Assembly (NCBI GenBank): GCA_028564675.1
Contig: JAOVVO010000152.1
Location: forward strand, 62,001 to 126,000
Source of the DNA: Onchocerca lupi
Lineage: Eukaryota; Nematoda; Chromadorea; Rhabditida; Onchocercidae
Reading direction: 5' to 3'
Length of the DNA: 64,000 nucleotides
Positions 63,000-64,000 of this stretch are shown here, one piece after another. Below the pieces are notes generated by a model. The model was not told the origin of the DNA. It did no database searches and saw nothing but the letters and a program-made list of their open reading frames with translations. The translations under genes were made by a program, and so were the position numbers. Position 1 is the first letter of the stretch, and every line of letters starts with the position of its first letter.

Positions 63000-63891
63000 T
63001 TATTCATGAAGTTGCGTTTCATTTGTCGGCTCAACTTGTCCACTGCTACTTAATAATTGTTGTAATTCGTTAGCATCCAAGTGCAAATCCTGCAAATCCT
63101 GAAAGCAATCAAGTTCTCCATCGGTACCCGTCAAGACGATATTTGGAATTTCCCGTGGTTCGGGACTATTTGAATAATTACGTTGTTGAGGCCATGAAGC
63201 TGGTACTGGTAATTCAACACTTTGTGCTGGACTTGTTGGCGCTGATTGTGATTCAGATGATGATGGTGGTGTAGCTAAAGTTTGACATAAACCTGTACTA
63301 TGTCGTTGTGTAATTGTTTGATGATAATTATAAGGACATGATTGTATTGCGGCAATTGGGGTTGGTATATCTGGTAATGAACCGACCGCGATACTTTTAC
63401 AGTCATGCATTATTTTTGGTTGTCTATTACCATTGAAAGAATCAGTTGCAAGATGAAATGATGATGATGATGATAATGACTGTTCTAATGGTGATACTTG
63501 ATTTGATGATGGTGATGATAATATTGTCAAATCTTGAATATTGAAATTTTCAAGTCGTTCTTGTTGCTGATATAAATTCACGAATATTGTCGGATCACTA
63601 TGAGCTCTGCAAAAGATATTTTTATTTATAAATTGTTGAGCAAAATATTAAAGAAAAAAAAATACTTAATAGTAAAAGAAATGCAAAGATTTTTAATATG
63701 TTTCGAATCTTAAAAATAATACAATAACATTAAAAACATAATCCAATATATCACCTGATCGAGTATTGTGATACTAAATTTTGAGAATTTGATATTTGTT
63801 TGATACATGATATTTTTGATATTTAAAATTTTCATACTTTGGTACTTGACTGCCACCTCTCATAGTTAAATTTAGTCTTCCAATTAAAAAA
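63000..63891 (-). CDS. crtc-1: CRTC-like CREB-regulated coactivator, C-terminal part (partial)
   Basis: Transcriptional coactivator of CREB. Only the last two exons seen are inside the window: 63838-63891 and 63000-63606, joined in phase (AA|A). The gene continues past the right edge. Sequence read: MRGGSQVPK, then AHSDPTIFVNLYQQQ, a Ser-rich stretch, SIAVGSLPDIPTPIAAIQ (compare the SLPDLTN...PTPL segment of CRTCs), SAPTSPAQS, then IPNIVLTGTDGELDCFQDLQ and DLHLDANELQQLL. The last block matches the position and start (PNIILTG) of the C-terminal activation domain of CRTC/TORC proteins and is acidic and amphipathic as expected. The N-terminal CREB-binding coiled coil and 14-3-3 sites would lie outside. 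The assignment is based on motif order, not on an alignment. Confidence 0.62.
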
Positions 63892-64000
63892 CTAAGAATT
63901 GAGGAGCTAATTAATTTTTCTTTTTTTTTATTTTTAACCACAATATTAGCAGTAAAAAAATTTTTATCTATAAGATTTGCTCTTACCATTCAAAACAAAA

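Overview
The window reads as nuclear DNA of a nematode, most likely a filarial or closely related parasitic species. The inference rests on very high AT content, long A and T homopolymers, many-exon genes with TTTCAG or TTTTAG acceptors, introns of about 50 bp to 1 kb, and gene families with clear animal identities. There are no bacterial operons, Shine-Dalgarno sites, CRISPR arrays or recognisable rRNA or tRNA genes. All exon maps below were built by hand from splice sites, reading frame and phase.

Left third (1-23.4 kb), plus strand: an intact three-exon FoxQ2-class forkhead factor (1619-3464); a long AT-rich stretch with one orphan exon-like ORF; a four-exon NTF2/SnoaL-like small protein (10358-12516) with an odd hairpin and 29-bp tandem repeat in intron 1; a 19-bp minisatellite near 14.2 kb; a complete seven-exon VAP (MSP-domain, FFAT-receptor) gene (17500-20228) with a candidate internal alternative first exon; and an unrecognised helical protein of about 251 aa (21927-23389).

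Mobile-element island (about 24.2-31.6 kb): decayed Helitron remnants in both orientations, flanked and duplicated by direct and inverted repeats. A 1556-bp non-autonomous LTR element (24921-26476) has inserted into the helicase remnant, with a 5-bp GTCTC target duplication, a primer-binding site and a purine-rich tract. A diverged 0.5-kb duplication (31.7-33.0 kb) leads into a possible small secreted-peptide exon.

Right half (36.9-63.9 kb), minus strand: genes run head-to-tail in the order CRTC-like coactivator (partial, runs off the right edge), a 94-aa ORF, a Treslin/TICRR (SLD-3)-like replication factor, an unrecognised 490-aa serine-rich basic protein, an unrecognised charged coiled-coil protein, and PIG-O (GPI ethanolamine-phosphate transferase 3). 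The last two overlap: the first coding exon of PIG-O lies inside the last coding exon of its neighbour in another frame. PIG-O also carries a one-base frameshift in a 4-T run, and two genes use phase-confirmed GC-AG introns.

The genes are not one pathway: transcription (FoxQ2, CRTC), ER contact sites and lipid traffic (VAP), GPI-anchor assembly in the ER (PIG-O) and DNA replication initiation (Treslin). The same-strand cluster from 57 to 37 kb may be co-transcribed in nematode fashion, but only the last two genes are close enough for that to be likely.
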